64,000 nt of DNA from Neoroseomonas lacus (GCF_014644535.1 NZ_BMKW01000002.1:124001-188000), one strand, 5' to 3'. Counted from the stretch's first letter, positions 44,054-54,288 are shown. Translations and numbers: made by a program. The notes: generated by a model from the letters alone, not told the origin.

Positions 44054-44442
44054 GGCGGTTTCCCAAGGCCGGAACCGCTCCGGCCTTCATGCCGCGCACA
44101 TCTTCACCCCGCGGGTGATTCCACCCGGGCAGGATCTGCTCTAAGCATCGCCCGCCCCATCAGGCACAGCCGGACCAGCGCCATGCCCTATCTCTACATG
44201 CTCGGCCTGCTGACCTTGTTGACCCTGCTCGCGACCTGCGCCGCGATGATCTAGCGCGACTCGCTGGCACCGGGACGGAAGCGGGGACGCCCATGGTGTC
44301 CTGCCCGCGACGTTCGCTGGATGTCCCGCGAACCGAACGGACAAGCAGGCCACTGAAGACACAGGCTCATGGCCTGACAACGACGTCCCGAGGACGCCGG
44401 GATCAGGCCAAGAGCGAACGACTTATCGGAGTGCCGCGGCCC
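44054..44442. other. 389-base gap holding only a tiny possible ORF
   Basis: No normal gene. It holds a 23-codon hydrophobic ORF (44183-44254, listed separately) and, at 44368-44406, an imperfect inverted repeat GGCCTGA/TCAGGCC. Nothing else was recognised. Confidence 0.5.
44183..44254 (+). CDS. Possible 23-residue membrane peptide
   Basis: ATG at 44183 to TAG at 44254 gives a peptide that is almost entirely one hydrophobic helix (PYLYMLGLLTLLTLLATC). It is too short for statistics, and its ribosome-binding site is weak (GGACC). Small membrane peptides of this kind are real in many bacteria, but this is only a candidate. Confidence 0.3.
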   Translation: MPYLYMLGLLTLLTLLATCAAMI

Positions 44443-45435
44443 ATGACCCTGTCCTTCCGCGCCTTGCGCGGCGCCGCCCTAGCGCTGATCCTCGCCTTGC
44501 CGGCCTGCGGCGACCTGCCGCAGCCTTTTCGCGGCAATCCGGGCGGCCAGGCGGCGCAGTTGGCCGCCCCGCCGGCCTATCGCCTGGCGGTGCCCAAGCC
44601 GGCCGGCGCCCTGCTCGGCGACGCCCAAGCCCAGGGCTTCGCCGAGGCGCTCTCAGCCGCCCTGCTGACCGCCGAGGTGCCGGCCTCCGTCACCGACCCC
44701 CTGCCGCTCGACTGGCGCCTGACCATCGAGGCGACGACGCAGGGCAATGCCGTGGTGCCCCGCTACACCCTCACCGACCCGGATGGCCGCCAGCAGGGGG
44801 CAACGCTCGGCTCGCGCATCCCGGCGCGCGACTGGTCCGACGCCAGCCCCGAAGTGCTCGCCCGTGTCGCCCGCGACGCCGCGCCGCGCATCGCCGACCT
44901 GCTGTTGCGGGCCGAGGCGGCGCTGAAGGGCAACGACCCGGCCGCCCTGCTCGCCCATGGCCCGCCGCGCATATATGTGCCGATGGTCCGCGGCGCCCCC
45001 GGGGACGGCAACCAGGCGCTCACCGCCAACATTCGCGCGGCGCTGGCCCAACAGGGCATGCTGGTACAGGACACCACCCAGGGCGCGCGCTTCGCCGTCA
45101 CCGGCCAGGTCGATGTGGTGAACCAGCCCGGCAACCGGTCGCAACGGGTGGAACTGCTGTGGACCATCTCCCGCCAGGACGGGCACGATCTCGGCCGGGT
45201 GCTGCAGCTCAATGAAGTGCCGGTCGGCGTGCTCGACCGTTTCTGGGGCGATGTCGCCTACGCCGCGGCGACTGAGGCCGCAGGCGGCGTGCAGACCGTG
45301 GTGCGCAATGCCGGTGGCTTCCCGACGGCGCCGGGCACCGCCGCGGCCGGCACGGCCCCGCAGCCGGGCCAGGGGCTGACCCTGCCGCGCGACGGCAACG
45401 CCCTGCCGGCGCCGCAGCCCGCCGCCGCGAATTGA
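44443..45435 (+). CDS. Hypothetical lipoprotein
   Basis: 330-residue protein with signal and lipobox LPAC near residue 22. The mature part looks like two alpha/beta domains; the middle has PPRIYVPMVRGAPGDGNQALTANIRAALAQQGM, the kind of nucleotide-free binding fold seen in envelope accessory lipoproteins. No named domain; the C-terminus is Pro/Ala-rich. Transcribed alone; a hairpin repeat follows its stop. Confidence 0.75.
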   Translation: MTLSFRALRGAALALILALPACGDLPQPFRGNPGGQAAQLAAPPAYRLAVPKPAGALLGDAQAQGFAEALSAALLTAEVPASVTDPLPLDWRLTIEATTQGNAVVPRYTLTDPDGRQQGATLGSRIPARDWSDASPEVLARVARDAAPRIADLLLRAEAALKGNDPAALLAHGPPRIYVPMVRGAPGDGNQALTANIRAALAQQGMLVQDTTQGARFAVTGQVDVVNQPGNRSQRVELLWTISRQDGHDLGRVLQLNEVPVGVLDRFWGDVAYAAATEAAGGVQTVVRNAGGFPTAPGTAAAGTAPQPGQGLTLPRDGNALPAPQPAAAN

Positions 45436-45442
45436 CCGGAAG

Positions 45443-45462
45443 GGAGGGGCGCGCGGCCCCTC
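45443..45462. repeat. Constant hairpin of the repeat family at cobT/lipoprotein junction
   Basis: Stem GAGGGGC-GCGC-GGCCCCTC located between the lipoprotein stop (+) and the cobT stop (-), which are 33 bases apart. Only the constant hairpin is present; it could serve both converging genes. Confidence 0.6.
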
Positions 45463-45468
45463 CGCCCC

Positions 45469-47343
45469 TCACACCAGGACGGGCGCCCGCTCCGCGGCGG
45501 CGCGCTGCCACGCCTCGGCGGCATCCTCGTCGAACAGTTCGGCGAGCTTCTTCATCATGGTGCCGCCCAACTCCTCGGCATCCACGATCGTCACCGCGCG
45601 ACGGTAATACCGCGTCACGTCATGCCCGATGCCGATGGCGATCAGCTCGACCTGGTTCCGCCCCTCGATCTCATGGATCACCTTGCGCAGGTGGCGTTCG
45701 AGGTAATTGCCCGGATTGACCGACAGCGTGCTGTCATCGACCGGCGCGCCGTCGGAAATCACCATCAGGATGCGCCGATGCTCGGGCCGCGGCAGCAGCC
45801 GCTTGTAGGCCCATTCCAGCGCCTCGCCGTCGATGTTCTCCTTGAGCAACCCCTCGCGCAGCATCAGCCCGAGATTCTTGCGCGCCCGCCGCCACGGCGC
45901 ATCGGCCGCCTTGTAGATGACGTGGCGCAAATCGTTCAGCCGCCCCGGATTGCGCGGCTTGCCTTCCTGCACCCAACGCTCGCGGGACTGCCCGCCCTTC
46001 CAGGCACGCGTGGTGAAGCCGAGGATCTCGGTCTTGACCGCGCAGCGTTCCAGCGTGCGCGCCAGGATGTCGCAGCACATCGCCGCGACGGTGATCGGCC
46101 GCCCGCGCATCGAGCCCGAATTGTCAATCAGCAGGGAGACGACGGTGTCGCGGAAATCCGTCTCGCGCTCGCGCTTGTAGGACAGCGCATGCATCGGGTT
46201 GGTCACCACGCGGGTCAGCCGCGCCGCGTCCAGCATGCCTTCCTCAAGGTCGAAATCCCACGCCCGCTGCTGCTGCGCCAACAAGCGCCGCTGCAGCCGG
46301 TTCGCCAGCTTCGACACCACGCCCTGCAGATGCGACAGCTGCTGGTCGAGCTGCTGGCGCAGCCGGTTCAGCTCATCCGGGTCGCACAGATCCTCGGCCG
46401 AAACAATCTCGTCGAACTGCCCGGTGAAGGCGTGGTAGCGCGTGGTGTCGTCGACCTGCGGCACCTCGCGGCGCTGCTGCGGGCCGCCGGGCTTGTCGTC
46501 GCCATCGGCCGCGGCGCCGTCCTCCTCGGTCTCCTCGCCTTCTTCCTCGGCGGCCTCGCCCTGCATCTGCTCGGGCTGGGCGCCGAGCATCTGCTCCTCC
46601 TGCTCGGACTGGGACTGGCCTTCGCCGGACTGGTCCTGCTGCGGGCTGCTCTCGCCGCCCTCCTCGCCTTCCTCGTCCTGCTGCTCGGATTCGGCCTCGA
46701 CCTCGGCTTCGGCGAGATCCAGAGCGGTCAGCAGCTTGCGTGCCGCCTTGGCGAAGGCGGTCTGGTCCTCGGCGGAGGTCGCCATCTCGGCGAGCGCCTC
46801 ATCCGCCTTCTCGCCCAGCGTGTCGCGCCACAGATCGAGCACCCGATGGGCGATCTCGGGGGCCGGTTCGCCGGACAGCCTCTCGCGCGCCAGCATGGCC
46901 AGCGCCGCGGGCAGCGGCAGCTGGTCCTTGCGCGTCATGCGATCGTAGCCCTCGGCCTCGCATTCCTCGGTCAGCTTGGCGCGCAAATTGGCCGCGACGC
47001 CGGACATGTGCTTGGAGCCGACCGCCTCGACGCGTACCTGCTCCAACGCGTCGAACACTTCCCGCGCCTCGCGCCTGCCGGGGATGCGGCTGGCATGCAG
47101 GGATTCGTCGTGGTGGCGCAGCCGCAGGGCGGCGGCGTCCGCCGCACCGCGCAGCTTGGCCATCTCGGCCGCCGGCAGCGCCCGCGTCGGCAGCGGCAGG
47201 CGCACGCGCTTGCCGGCAACGCCGGACGGGCCGGGCTGGAACGCCACCTGCACCTCGGGGTCGGCATGCGCGATGGCGCGCAGGGCGCCGGCGGTGGCGC
47301 GCTTGAATTCTTCCTGACGGGTCAGGTCCTGCTTGCCGCTCAT
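45469..47343 (-). CDS. cobT: Aerobic cobaltochelatase subunit CobT
   Basis: 624-residue subunit of the CobNST cobaltochelatase, which inserts cobalt in cobalamin synthesis. A helical N-terminal part ([22 protein letters not shown]) is followed by a long acidic Glu/Gln-rich linker ([19 protein letters not shown]) and a C-terminal VWA domain with [13 protein letters not shown]. It shares a four-base ATGA overlap with a GST gene, which lies between it and cobS. cobN is not in the window. Confidence 0.94.
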   Translation of the reverse strand: MSGKQDLTRQEEFKRATAGALRAIAHADPEVQVAFQPGPSGVAGKRVRLPLPTRALPAAEMAKLRGAADAAALRLRHHDESLHASRIPGRREAREVFDALEQVRVEAVGSKHMSGVAANLRAKLTEECEAEGYDRMTRKDQLPLPAALAMLARERLSGEPAPEIAHRVLDLWRDTLGEKADEALAEMATSAEDQTAFAKAARKLLTALDLAEAEVEAESEQQDEEGEEGGESSPQQDQSGEGQSQSEQEEQMLGAQPEQMQGEAAEEEGEETEEDGAAADGDDKPGGPQQRREVPQVDDTTRYHAFTGQFDEIVSAEDLCDPDELNRLRQQLDQQLSHLQGVVSKLANRLQRRLLAQQQRAWDFDLEEGMLDAARLTRVVTNPMHALSYKRERETDFRDTVVSLLIDNSGSMRGRPITVAAMCCDILARTLERCAVKTEILGFTTRAWKGGQSRERWVQEGKPRNPGRLNDLRHVIYKAADAPWRRARKNLGLMLREGLLKENIDGEALEWAYKRLLPRPEHRRILMVISDGAPVDDSTLSVNPGNYLERHLRKVIHEIEGRNQVELIAIGIGHDVTRYYRRAVTIVDAEELGGTMMKKLAELFDEDAAEAWQRAAAERAPVLV

Positions 47344-47969
47344 GCGGGCGCCTTCATGGCAAGGGCGCGCTGGCGCGCCGGGCGGGCGTTGATCGCCCCA
47401 ATATAGCGGGCAAGCACCGGGGAAGGCTGGATCAGGCCGAACATCGCCATATAGGCGAGCAGACCACCAACCGTGAGGTCCGCAGCGGTGAATCGGTTGC
47501 CGACCAGCCAGTCGCGGCCGTCGAGCGCGCCCTCGATCCGCGCCAGGACCGTCGGCAGGTCGGGCCAGCCGAGCGCCATGGGCGGCGCCGGCTTGGCGCG
47601 CGGGAAGGCGGCATCCGCCATGGCGGGTTCGGCCACGCCGGGCCCATAGGCCATCCAGAACTGATAGGCGGCGCGCTCAGGCGTGCCGATCGTCGGCGCC
47701 AGGCCGGCCTCGGGGCACAGATCCGCGACATAGGCGGCAATCGCGACCGCCTCCGTCACCACCACATTCCACGACCCGTCCGGCCCGCGATCGACCAGCG
47801 CCGGCAGCTTCCCGGCCGGGTTTACCGCCAGGAAGCCCGGCGCCTTGTGCGTGCCGGCCTCAAGGTCGTGCCACTGCACCTCATAAGGCGCAGACGCCTC
47901 TTCGAGCAGCCAGAGGCTGCCCATGGACCGTGACTTCGGCGCGTGGTGGAGAAGGAAGCGCGGCGCCAT
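47340..47969 (-). CDS. Glutathione S-transferase family protein
   Basis: 209-residue GST. The N-terminal thioredoxin-like domain has [17 protein letters not shown] and [11 protein letters not shown]; the C-terminal helical domain ends with the [17 protein letters not shown] pattern. The catalytic residue is probably a Ser near residue 14. It sits between cobS (3 bases downstream of its stop) and cobT (ATGA overlap), so all three are translated together. A link to cobalamin synthesis is not known. Confidence 0.9.
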   Translation of the reverse strand: MAPRFLLHHAPKSRSMGSLWLLEEASAPYEVQWHDLEAGTHKAPGFLAVNPAGKLPALVDRGPDGSWNVVVTEAVAIAAYVADLCPEAGLAPTIGTPERAAYQFWMAYGPGVAEPAMADAAFPRAKPAPPMALGWPDLPTVLARIEGALDGRDWLVGNRFTAADLTVGGLLAYMAMFGLIQPSPVLARYIGAINARPARQRALAMKAPA

Positions 47970-47972
47970 GCC

Positions 47973-48977
47973 TCACCCCGCCTTGCGCAGCAGCCCCGTC
48001 GAGACTTCCTCGTTGAAGCAGCGCTGGTAGTACTCGGCCACCGTCGAGCGCTCCGCCTCGTCACACTTGTTGAGGAAGGTCAGCCGGAAGGCAAAGCCGA
48101 TATCGCCAAAGATGCGCGCATTGTCGGCCCAGGTGATGACCGTGCGCGGCGACATGACGGTCGAGATGTCACCGGCGATGAAGCCGGCGCGGGTCAGGTC
48201 GGCCAGGGCCACCATCGCCTCGACCTGCTTCTTCATCTTCGGGTCGCCCTCGGCGCCCATCTTCGCCAGCACGATGTCGGTTTCCTGCTTGTGCGGCAGG
48301 TAGTTCAGCGTGGCGACGATAGACCAGCGATCCATCTGGCCCTGATTGATCTGCTGCGTGCCGTGATACAGGCCCGTCGTGTCGCCCAGGCCGACCGTGT
48401 TGGCGGTCGAGAACAGGCGGAAATACGGGTTCGGCCGGATCACCTTGTTCTGGTCGAGTAGGGTGAGCTTGCCCTCGACCTCCAGCACGCGCTGGATCAC
48501 GAACATCACGTCCGGGCGGCCGGCATCGTATTCGTCGAACACCAGCGCGCAGGGGTGCTGCAGCGCCCAGGGCAGGATGCCTTCGCGGAATTCCGTGACC
48601 TGCTTGCCGTCCTTGAGGACGATCGCGTCCTTGCCGATCAGGTCGATGCGCGAGATGTGGCTGTCGAGGTTCACGCGGATGCAGGGCCAGTTCAGCCGCG
48701 CGGCCACCTGCTCGATGTGCGTCGACTTGCCGGTGCCGTGGTAGCCCTGGATCATCACGCGCCGGTTGAAGGCGAAGCCCGCGAGGATGGCGAGCGTCGT
48801 CTCCTTGTCGAAGCGGTAGGTGTTGTCGATCTCCGGCACGTGCTCGGTGCGGATCGAGAACGCCGGGACATCCATGTCGATGTCGACGCCGAACACCTCG
48901 CGCGCCTTCACAGTGATGTCCGGGGCCTCGATGGCCGAGGTCGGGCGGATTTCGGAAATCTGGGCAACCTTGTTCAT
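47973..48977 (-). CDS. cobS: Aerobic cobaltochelatase subunit CobS
   Basis: 334-residue AAA+ ATPase that works with CobT to drive cobalt insertion by CobN. Walker A is GYHGTGKST (78-86), Walker [31 protein letters not shown] is the family sensor region. The start [14 protein letters not shown] at 48977 is chosen over a frame 11 codons longer. First gene of cobS-GST-cobT. Confidence 0.95.
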   Translation of the reverse strand: MNKVAQISEIRPTSAIEAPDITVKAREVFGVDIDMDVPAFSIRTEHVPEIDNTYRFDKETTLAILAGFAFNRRVMIQGYHGTGKSTHIEQVAARLNWPCIRVNLDSHISRIDLIGKDAIVLKDGKQVTEFREGILPWALQHPCALVFDEYDAGRPDVMFVIQRVLEVEGKLTLLDQNKVIRPNPYFRLFSTANTVGLGDTTGLYHGTQQINQGQMDRWSIVATLNYLPHKQETDIVLAKMGAEGDPKMKKQVEAMVALADLTRAGFIAGDISTVMSPRTVITWADNARIFGDIGFAFRLTFLNKCDEAERSTVAEYYQRCFNEEVSTGLLRKAG

Positions 48978-49034
48978 CGCAAGTCCGGTTCCGTGACGGT
49001 CGAGGGACATACTAGGAGGGGTCGGGCAATCCCG

Positions 49035-49646
49035 CTACCCGGCCGCGGCAGCTTCCGGCTGGGCTGGCGCAGCCGCACGGGGCGGAACCCGGCGCTTGAG
49101 CAGACTATACGCCCGATTGATGTCCTTGAGCTTTTCTTCTGCAGCCCGGTCACCGCCGGTCGCATCCGGGTGGTAGCGCTTGGCCAACTCCTTGTAGCGG
49201 CTGCGCAAATCCACCTGGTCGAGCGGCCAGACCAGTTCCAGCAGGTCGAGCGCGGCACGCAATTCGGGCGGCGCCTGGTTCTCCTCGCGCTGGCGGCGGC
49301 GCGGTGTCGGCGCTTCCTGCCCCAGCACGGAAAAAGGGTCGCGCAGCAGATCCGCGTCGAACCGCCCGGCGCCGCCGAGCCGCCCGAGCGGCCAGGACGG
49401 CCGCTGCCAGGAGCTGTCGGAGCGCAGCGCCTGCTCGATCTCGTTCGGCCCCATGCCTTTGTAATAGTCCCAGGCGGCGTTGTAGGCGCGCACATGCGGC
49501 AGGCAGAACCAGTGGAATTCGCGCAGGGTGCGGTCGCGCGGGGCACGGTACAGGCCGGCCTCGTCGCAGCCGGGATGCTCACAACGACGCATCGGTGCGC
49601 CGTCATCCACAGGTTCCGGCGCTGTCTTCCTGCCAGTTCGGCGCAT
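49035..49646 (-). CDS. J-domain (DnaJ) family protein
   Basis: 203-residue cytoplasmic protein. The first half has a small zinc-like element (CEHPGCDEAGLYRAPRDR) and WFCLPHVRAYNAAWDYYKGM; the C-terminal J domain carries the HPD motif (AKRYHPDATGG) and ends ELKDINRAYSLLKRR-like. This two-part form is typical of the bolA-linked J protein of alphaproteobacteria. Start uncertain: ATG at 49646 or GTG seven codons earlier. It points away from bolA. Confidence 0.88.
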   Translation of the reverse strand: MRRTGRKTAPEPVDDGAPMRRCEHPGCDEAGLYRAPRDRTLREFHWFCLPHVRAYNAAWDYYKGMGPNEIEQALRSDSSWQRPSWPLGRLGGAGRFDADLLRDPFSVLGQEAPTPRRRQREENQAPPELRAALDLLELVWPLDQVDLRSRYKELAKRYHPDATGGDRAAEEKLKDINRAYSLLKRRVPPRAAAPAQPEAAAAG

Positions 49647-49732
49647 CGGACCGTTATGGGTAGGCACGACACGTCACGCAAGCCAATGATGCCCCTTGGC
49701 AGCGCGGGCCAGAGGCGGGACAAGCGCGCATC

Positions 49733-50014
49733 ATGACATCCCGCGCCGACCGCATCCGCACCACCCTCGAAACCGCCTTCGCCCCGGCGCAGGTCAGCGT
49801 CACCGATGACAGCCACCGCCATGCCGGCCATGCCGGGGCGCGGCCGGAAGGCGAGACGCATTTCTCGGTCGCCGTGATCTCGCCGGCCTTCGCCGGGCAG
49901 TCCCGCGTGGCGCGCTCGCGCGCCGTGCATGCGGCGCTGGCCGCGGAATTCGAGGGCGGCCTGCACGCGCTGGCGCTGCGCCTCGCCACGCCCGAGGAAG
50001 CGGCCAAAGCCTGA
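49733..50014 (+). CDS. bolA: BolA family protein
   Basis: 93-residue protein of the BolA family, partners of monothiol glutaredoxins in iron-sulfur and iron homeostasis. It shows VTDDSHRHAGHAG, then the conserved THFSVAVISPAFAGQSRVARSRAVH. Divergent from the J-domain gene, with cobS beyond, the order usual in alphaproteobacteria. Confidence 0.94.
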   Translation: MTSRADRIRTTLETAFAPAQVSVTDDSHRHAGHAGARPEGETHFSVAVISPAFAGQSRVARSRAVHAALAAEFEGGLHALALRLATPEEAAKA

Positions 50015-50114
50015 GAGTCCGGTCGGTAACACGCCTGCCGGCCTGTTTCCGGGCCGGCGCCGGAGTTTCCAAACAGCCTCTGACGCGTCGGCGCCATCCG
50101 GCGGCGCCCGCTGT

Positions 50115-50522
50115 TCAATAAGTGAAGGGCAGCCGCAGCCGCGCCCCAGCCGCGGGCTGGCGCAGGAAGCGGTCCTCGCGCGCCCGCAGGCTGCTGGTGT
50201 CGCGCTGCGTGCCGGTCTGCGGTGCGTCGGGATCGATCAGCGCCGGGTTGAGCTGCGGCGTCGCGCGCTGAACGTTGCGGCTTTGCGGGTCTTCCATGTC
50301 GCGGTCGGGCACCGGGGCCGGCTCGCCACGGCTGGCGAGGTCGGGTGGCACCGGCGGTGGCGCGGGCGGCGGCAAGGGCAGCGGATCGTTGCGGTGCGCG
50401 CCGGCGCGCGGCCGCGCCGCCTGCTGCGGGGTGACGACCGTCGTCTCCGCGGTCAGCTGGGCCAGCGCCGGGGCGGAGAAGAAGCTGGCGGCCGCGCTCA
50501 ACAAATGCCGGCGCGCGATCAC
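50115..50522 (-). CDS. Exported proline-rich hypothetical protein
   Basis: 135-residue protein with a Tat-like/Sec signal (ARRHLLSAAASFFSAPALAQ), then a proline-rich middle (LPLPPPAPPPVPPDL) and a C-terminal RLRLPFTY. The GTG start at 50522 overlaps the Nudix stop (GTGA), which argues it is a real gene. No domain recognised. Confidence 0.6.
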   Translation of the reverse strand: MIARRHLLSAAASFFSAPALAQLTAETTVVTPQQAARPRAGAHRNDPLPLPPPAPPPVPPDLASRGEPAPVPDRDMEDPQSRNVQRATPQLNPALIDPDAPQTGTQRDTSSLRAREDRFLRQPAAGARLRLPFTY

Positions 50523-51055
50523 GCCGAGCCGCCAGGCAGCGGGCGAACCCCGCGCGGGTCCTCGGCCGGGTTGAGCGCGACGCCGCCGGCCGAACCCTCC
50601 CGCCAGGCCTTGAGCGCCCAGCGGACCGAGGGGAAGGCGATCTCGTCCCACGGGATCTCATCCCAGGTGAAGCGGCGCACCTCAAGGCTTTCAGGGCCGG
50701 GCTCGAAGCCCGGCTCGGCGAAGCGGGCGCGGAAGATGACCTGCACCTGGCCGAGCCGCGCGATGGAATAGACCGCCAGCACGCCGTCGAGGGCGATGCG
50801 GGCGCGCGCTTCCTCCCAGGCTTCGCGCCTCGCCCCTTCCTCGACGGTCTCGCCCATTTCCATGTAGCCGACGGGGATGGTCCAGAAACCGTGGCGTGGT
50901 TCGATTGCGCGCCGGCACAGCAGGACAGTTTCGCCCTCGGCGACGATGGAACCGACGACGACCTTCGGGTTTTCATAGGAGACATGCCCGCAATCAGCAC
51001 AGATCAGTCGTTCGTGGTCATCGCCGTCGGGAATGCGCCGGACAAAACGGGACAT
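50519..51055 (-). CDS. Nudix hydrolase with zinc-ribbon-like N-terminus
   Basis: 178-residue Nudix enzyme. The N-terminus has ICADCGHVSYENP, the NADH-pyrophosphatase-like zinc motif. The Nudix box is GYMEMGETVEEGARREAWEEAR, with Arg where the consensus has Gly after the Glu pair. Probably hydrolyses a dinucleotide or nucleotide derivative; substrate inferred. The start at 51055 is chosen at MSRFVRRIPDGDD. Confidence 0.87.
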   Translation of the reverse strand: MSRFVRRIPDGDDHERLICADCGHVSYENPKVVVGSIVAEGETVLLCRRAIEPRHGFWTIPVGYMEMGETVEEGARREAWEEARARIALDGVLAVYSIARLGQVQVIFRARFAEPGFEPGPESLEVRRFTWDEIPWDEIAFPSVRWALKAWREGSAGGVALNPAEDPRGVRPLPGGSA

Positions 51056-51137
51056 GCGGGAATCATTCGCGCGCCGCCGCGGCGGACGCAAGCGGCGCTT
51101 GCAGACCCTCCGTGAATTGGGGCGCCGACGTGGTCCT

Positions 51138-51356
51138 TCAGACCCGCAGGTCGAGCAACGATCCGCGCGGCAGGTTGCTGCCCGCGGGCGGAGCGCTGCC
51201 GGCCGGCGGGGCGCTTTGCAGGATGCGCTGCGGCTGCGCCGAGGCGCTGCGCGCTGCGTCCGTCCGGTCGGTCCCGCGCACCGGCTGGATGCCGGCATTG
51301 CGCGTGACTTCCTGGGTGAAGGCCGACAGGGAATTGAGGCTCAACATGGACAGCAT
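51138..51356 (-). CDS. Small hypothetical protein
   Basis: 72 residues (MLSMLSLNSLSAFTQE start; ATG at 51347 also possible), ending LPRGSLLDLRV. The middle is Ser/Ala/Pro-rich. It is the only reasonable frame in this 450-base stretch. No domain; function unknown. Confidence 0.45.
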   Translation of the reverse strand: MLSMLSLNSLSAFTQEVTRNAGIQPVRGTDRTDAARSASAQPQRILQSAPPAGSAPPAGSNLPRGSLLDLRV

Positions 51357-51509
51357 TGTCCAACCGAGCCGTGAAGAATGGCTTAACCGCGGCCAGCGAC
51401 GATCGACGGGGCGGACGGAATGGATGCGCATGCCCGCAAGCTGCGCCGCAACTCCGTTAACCTTCCAGCAACCATTGCGTGCAAGCCGGGCAAGGCGCTC
51501 GGCTGAAAA

Positions 51510-52703
51510 TCACTTGTTCGTGAGCGCCGCCACCCCCGGCAGCGTCTTGCCTTCCAGCCACTCCAGGAAGGCCCCACCGGCGCTCGACACATAGGTCATG
51601 CGGTCGATCACCTCGGCATGGCGCAGCGCCGAGACCGTATCCCCGCCGCCGCCGATCGACTTCAGCGCGCCCGATTGCGTCAGGGCGGCGACGATCTGCG
51701 CCACGGCCACCGTAGCCGTGTCGAAGGGTGGGATCTCGAAGGCGCCGAGCGGGCCGTTCCACACCAGCGTCGAGGCGCCGCGCAGCCGCTGTTCGATCGC
51801 CTCCTCCGATTTCGGCCCGACATCGAGCGCCATCCAGCCTTCCGGCACGGCATCGGCGCGCACCGTGCGGGTGGCCGCATTGGCGCGGAATTCCTCGGCC
51901 ACCACCAGGTCCACCGGCAGCAGGATCTCGCAGCCCGCCGCCTGCGCGCCCGCCAGGATCTCCCGCGCGGTGTCGTGCATCTCGGCTTCCTGCAAGGACT
52001 TGCCGACCGGGTGCCCCTGCGCGGCGAGGAAGGTGTTCGCCATCGCCCCGCCGATCACCAGCACATCGACCTTCTTCATCAGGTTGCCCAGCAGGTCGAG
52101 CTTGGTCGAGACCTTCGCCCCGCCGACGATCGCCACCACCGGCCGCGCCGGGTTGCCAAGCGCGGCATCGAGCGCCTTGAGCTCGGCCTCCATCAGCCGC
52201 CCGGCAAAGGAGGGCAGCAGATGCGCGACGCCCTCGGTGCTCGCATGGGCGCGGTGGGCTGCCGAGAAGGCGTCATTCACATAGGCATCGGCGAGCCTGG
52301 CCAGCGCGGCGGCCATGGCGGGGTCGTTCTTTTCCTCGCCGGCATGGAAGCGGGTGTTCTCCAACAGCAGGATTTCGCCATCCTGCAACGCCGCGACGGC
52401 CGCCTCGGCCTCCGGCCCGATGCAGTCATCGGCCCAGGCGACCGGCCGGCGCAGCGCGGCCGCGAGCGCCTCCTGCAGCGGCTTGAGCGACATCTCGGGC
52501 ACGCGGCGGCCCTTGGGGCGGTCGAAATGGCTGCACACGATGACGCGGGCGCCGTCATTGGCCAGTTCGGCGATGGTCGGGCAGAGCCGCTCGATGCGCG
52601 TGCGGTCGGTGATGAGCCCGTCCCGGACCGGCACGTTGAGGTCCGCGCGCAGCAGCACGCGCTTGCCGTGGGCATCGAGTGCGTCGATCGTTCGGTAGGA
52701 CAT
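51510..52703 (-). CDS. pgk: Phosphoglycerate kinase
   Basis: 397-residue glycolytic/gluconeogenic enzyme. Diagnostic segments: [13 protein letters not shown], the substrate arginines in [30 protein letters not shown], and the nucleotide-binding [14 protein letters not shown]. The ATG at 52703 ([16 protein letters not shown]) is the family start. It is separated from gap by about 4 kb here, although in many alphaproteobacteria tkt, gap and pgk are contiguous. Confidence 0.95.
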   Translation of the reverse strand: MSYRTIDALDAHGKRVLLRADLNVPVRDGLITDRTRIERLCPTIAELANDGARVIVCSHFDRPKGRRVPEMSLKPLQEALAAALRRPVAWADDCIGPEAEAAVAALQDGEILLLENTRFHAGEEKNDPAMAAALARLADAYVNDAFSAAHRAHASTEGVAHLLPSFAGRLMEAELKALDAALGNPARPVVAIVGGAKVSTKLDLLGNLMKKVDVLVIGGAMANTFLAAQGHPVGKSLQEAEMHDTAREILAGAQAAGCEILLPVDLVVAEEFRANAATRTVRADAVPEGWMALDVGPKSEEAIEQRLRGASTLVWNGPLGAFEIPPFDTATVAVAQIVAALTQSGALKSIGGGGDTVSALRHAEVIDRMTYVSSAGGAFLEWLEGKTLPGVAALTNK

Positions 52704-52734
52704 CGCGTCAAATTCCCGGGCGAGGAGAGTGAAT

Positions 52735-53121
52735 ATGGTCCGCTGGCTCGCGGCGTTTCTGCTGTTGCCGGTCGTAGCATCGGCGCAGGAAGCCTTCCAG
52801 TTGCCCTCGGGCAACATCCACTGTGCATTGTATGACGGCACCCTGCGCTGCGACGTCCTGCAATCGACCTTCCCCCGCCCCGCGCGGCCGCGCGACTGCG
52901 AACAGGATTACGGCGACGCGGTCGAACTCGGCGGCAAGGGCCCGGCGGCGATGCTCTGTCACGGCGATACGGTAGCGAACCGCGCCTCGCCCGTGCTGGG
53001 CTATGGCCGCGCCTGGCAGGGGCCGGGGATGGCCTGCACGGCGTCGCAGACCGGGCTGCGCTGCGTGAATGGCGATGGGCGAGGGTTCGAGATGGCGCGG
53101 GCGCGCCTGTGGCTGTATTGA
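52735..53121 (+). CDS. Small exported cysteine-containing protein (DUF6636-like)
   Basis: 128-residue protein with a signal peptide ([18 protein letters not shown]). The mature part has [31 protein letters not shown] and [10 protein letters not shown], so several conserved Cys likely form disulfides in the periplasm; the pattern fits DUF6636. The ATG at 52735 has GAGGAG upstream. Divergent from pgk. Function unknown. Confidence 0.75.
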   Translation: MVRWLAAFLLLPVVASAQEAFQLPSGNIHCALYDGTLRCDVLQSTFPRPARPRDCEQDYGDAVELGGKGPAAMLCHGDTVANRASPVLGYGRAWQGPGMACTASQTGLRCVNGDGRGFEMARARLWLY

Positions 53122-53217
53122 CGCACATGGCCGCCTGCCCCGCCTCGTCCCGGCCGCCGTGCAACCGGCGCAATGGCGGGGCGAGCATCACACGCAATAG
53201 TTGTGGGCGGACGGCGT

Positions 53218-53247
53218 CTATCGATAGCATGCGGCAGGCATCGATAG
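53218..53247. promoter_or_regulatory. Twin ATCGATAG sites upstream of the AraC regulator
   Basis: A 10-base palindrome CTATCGATAG (53218-53227) and a second ATCGATAG (53240-53247). The TCGA centres are exactly 20 bases apart, two helical turns, so a dimer or adjacent subunits would bind one face. They end 13 bases before the araC-type ATG, a place suited to autoregulation. Confidence 0.5.
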
Positions 53248-53260
53248 TGGCAATGCCCTC

Positions 53261-54211
53261 ATGAACACACTTCGCCGCTACCGCGTCCTGGAGACGGGTT
53301 CCGTCATCACGGCCCGCGACAACAGCCCCCATTTTGGCAGGTCAGGCTTGCGGCCGATCGGACGCGACGACGACTTCCGTATGATCGTTAATTCCATGAT
53401 ACTGGATGGAATTCGCTTAAGCGCGGTCGGCACCACCGGCCACAGGATCGAGCCGGTGGATTCGGAGAACGTCACGGTCCTTTCCCCATTGCTCGGCACG
53501 CTGGAAACCAATGACGGCCAACGACGCTTGGTTGTACGCGAAGGCGAGGTCGCGCTGCCGCGGCCAGGGCGCCGCAGGACAACCATTCCAGCACGCTATG
53601 TCGGCTTGGTCGCGCAAGTGCCGCTTGCCCGCCTCCAGGCCCGTGCGGCGCGGAACCCCTTGGACTGGTGGCAGCTTGATCGAGACTGGGCGGAGGTCAG
53701 CGGCCGCAGTGCCGCGCTGCTGCGCTACCTGCGCTACCTGGTCGACGAATTCGATGGCGGCGATACGCTGCTGACGTCCGAGCGCGCCAGCCGCTCCGCC
53801 GCCGCCATGCTGACCGACCTCATCCTCGACGCCGTACAGCCCGCCGCCAAAGTTGTCTCCGACACGGTGCTGCCGGCCGATTGGCAGGTCCGGCGGGCCG
53901 AGGACGCCATCCTCGCCCGGCTCGCCGAGGATATCTCCGTTGCAAGCCTCGCGGCCGATCTCGGCGTCAGCACGCGGGCCCTGCAGCTTGCCTTCCAGCG
54001 ACATCGTCGCATGACACCGAGCCAGGTCGTCGCGGCCGCCCGGCTCGATGCCGCCCACCGGCGCCTGTCTCATGCGGTGCAGGGGGATACTGTCACGGCG
54101 ATCGCGCTGGAATGCGGGGTGACGCATTTCGGCCGCTTCGCCGCGCGCTACCGGGCGCGGTTCGGGGAGCACCCTTCCACCGCCCTCGCGCGACGCCTGC
54201 GCCAGGTCTGA
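53261..54211 (+). CDS. AraC family transcriptional regulator
   Basis: 316-residue regulator. The C-terminal ~100 residues hold the double helix-turn-helix (ISVASLAADLGVSTRALQLAFQRH; then GDTVTAIALECGVTHFGRFAARYRARFGEHPS). The N-terminal 200 residues look like the cupin-like binding domain (LLGTLETNDGQRRLVVREGEV). The ligand is unknown. Possible operator sites lie just before the ATG. Confidence 0.92.
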   Translation: MNTLRRYRVLETGSVITARDNSPHFGRSGLRPIGRDDDFRMIVNSMILDGIRLSAVGTTGHRIEPVDSENVTVLSPLLGTLETNDGQRRLVVREGEVALPRPGRRRTTIPARYVGLVAQVPLARLQARAARNPLDWWQLDRDWAEVSGRSAALLRYLRYLVDEFDGGDTLLTSERASRSAAAMLTDLILDAVQPAAKVVSDTVLPADWQVRRAEDAILARLAEDISVASLAADLGVSTRALQLAFQRHRRMTPSQVVAAARLDAAHRRLSHAVQGDTVTAIALECGVTHFGRFAARYRARFGEHPSTALARRLRQV

Positions 54212-54288
54212 TCGCAGCAATTCGCGGCGTCCTTCGCATTGTGGATAGCGGCTTCGCCTGCCGGATCGCGGGCGTTTGCCGGGTGTTT

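Noticed and set aside
45469..48977. Cobalamin riboswitch near cobS/cobT
   Set aside because: The B12-box and surrounding stems were looked for upstream of cobS and not found.
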